A DNA stretch of 64,000 nt, taken from the NCBI RefSeq assembly GCF_016865485.1, contig NZ_AP024452.1:5106501-5170500 (forward strand). Direction: 5' to 3'. Source of the stretch: Luteitalea sp. TBR-22. GTDB lineage: Bacteria > Acidobacteriota > Vicinamibacteria > Vicinamibacterales > Vicinamibacteraceae. Positions within the stretch are counted from its first letter, which is position 1, and the number at the start of each line of letters is the position of its first letter. The position numbers and the translations under genes were made by a program. The notes beneath the pieces are model-generated. The model searched no databases, was not told the origin of the DNA, and saw only the letters and a list, made by a program, of their open reading frames with translations. Positions 63,929 through 64,000 of the stretch are shown piece by piece.

Positions 63929-63945
63929 TTTGGAGTGACTCCAAA
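63929..63945. promoter_or_regulatory. Perfect 17-bp palindrome, Fur-family operator
   Basis: TTTGGAGTGACTCCAAA, centred at 63937 and 23 bases upstream of the fur GTG. It overlaps a weak -35-like TTGGAG, which is followed after 17 bases by TACACT as a possible -10. It would place the regulator over its own and katG's promoter. Confidence 0.75.
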
Positions 63946-64000
63946 ATTCGAGACTCCCAACGTCGAGGCTGGGGCCAGGACTTCAGAGGCAGGGCGGAGC

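Overview
The window is high-GC, densely coded DNA from a Gram-negative bacterium. The gene mix fits an Acidobacteriota member of the Vicinamibacteria type: a Tat-exported Gfo/Idh/MocA oxidoreductase, a two-component regulator-propeller histidine kinase, DUF1080, DUF5916 and M81 proteins, a PEP-CTERM protein, and small hairpin repeats in gene ends. This placement is inferred from gene content; no rRNA is present.

Layout. 1-5.3 kb: a beta-helix protein cut by the left edge, a NagA-like deacetylase lying between two gene remnants, and a GH15 glucoamylase. 5.6-9.7 kb: a minus-strand signalling operon (NarL regulator, propeller kinase, lone receiver). 9.8-18.4 kb: two multidrug efflux loci back to back (adaptor plus RND pump leftward; TolC, EmrA-like and EmrB-like rightward). 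18.5-31.2 kb: a sigma54 activator divergent from a long co-oriented series: stress protein, MgtA-type ATPase, TSUP permease, DUF1634, DUF4136, an LPRTA-tailed exported protein with its own class D sortase, a VirJ/AcvB-type hydrolase, MprF and a SpoIIE-type phosphatase. A close match to a sigma54 promoter precedes the stress protein. 31.4-39.6 kb: MlrC-like protein, a heterodimeric ABC exporter, an SPFH protein and the Gfo/Idh/MocA oxidoreductase. 39.9-44 kb: a MarR regulator with its own promoter and operator, then a tripartite tricarboxylate transporter (TTT) operon containing a methyltransferase. 44-53.1 kb: catabolic and envelope genes (unknown Tat protein, M19 dipeptidase, two DUF1990 proteins with DUF4126, serine hydrolase, DUF1080, amidohydrolase, outer-membrane protein). 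53.4-60.9 kb: DUF5916 outer-membrane protein, beta-helix protein, PEP-CTERM protein, aldo/keto reductase, acetyltransferase, exported hypothetical. 61.1-63.9 kb: a furA-katG peroxide-defence operon with a perfect palindrome upstream.

Three features stand out. (1) A sortase with an adjacent matching substrate in a Gram-negative setting, next to lysyl-PG synthesis and hydrolysis genes and near a sigma54 control point. This looks like an envelope-stress module. (2) Three internally deleted or truncated remnants whose intact relatives are all in the same window; one is a mosaic of a 99%-identical block and a much more diverged block. (3) Well-formed cis-regulatory sites: the sigma54 promoter, the MarR promoter and operator, and the fur palindrome. 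No tRNA, rRNA, CRISPR array or intact transposase was recognised.
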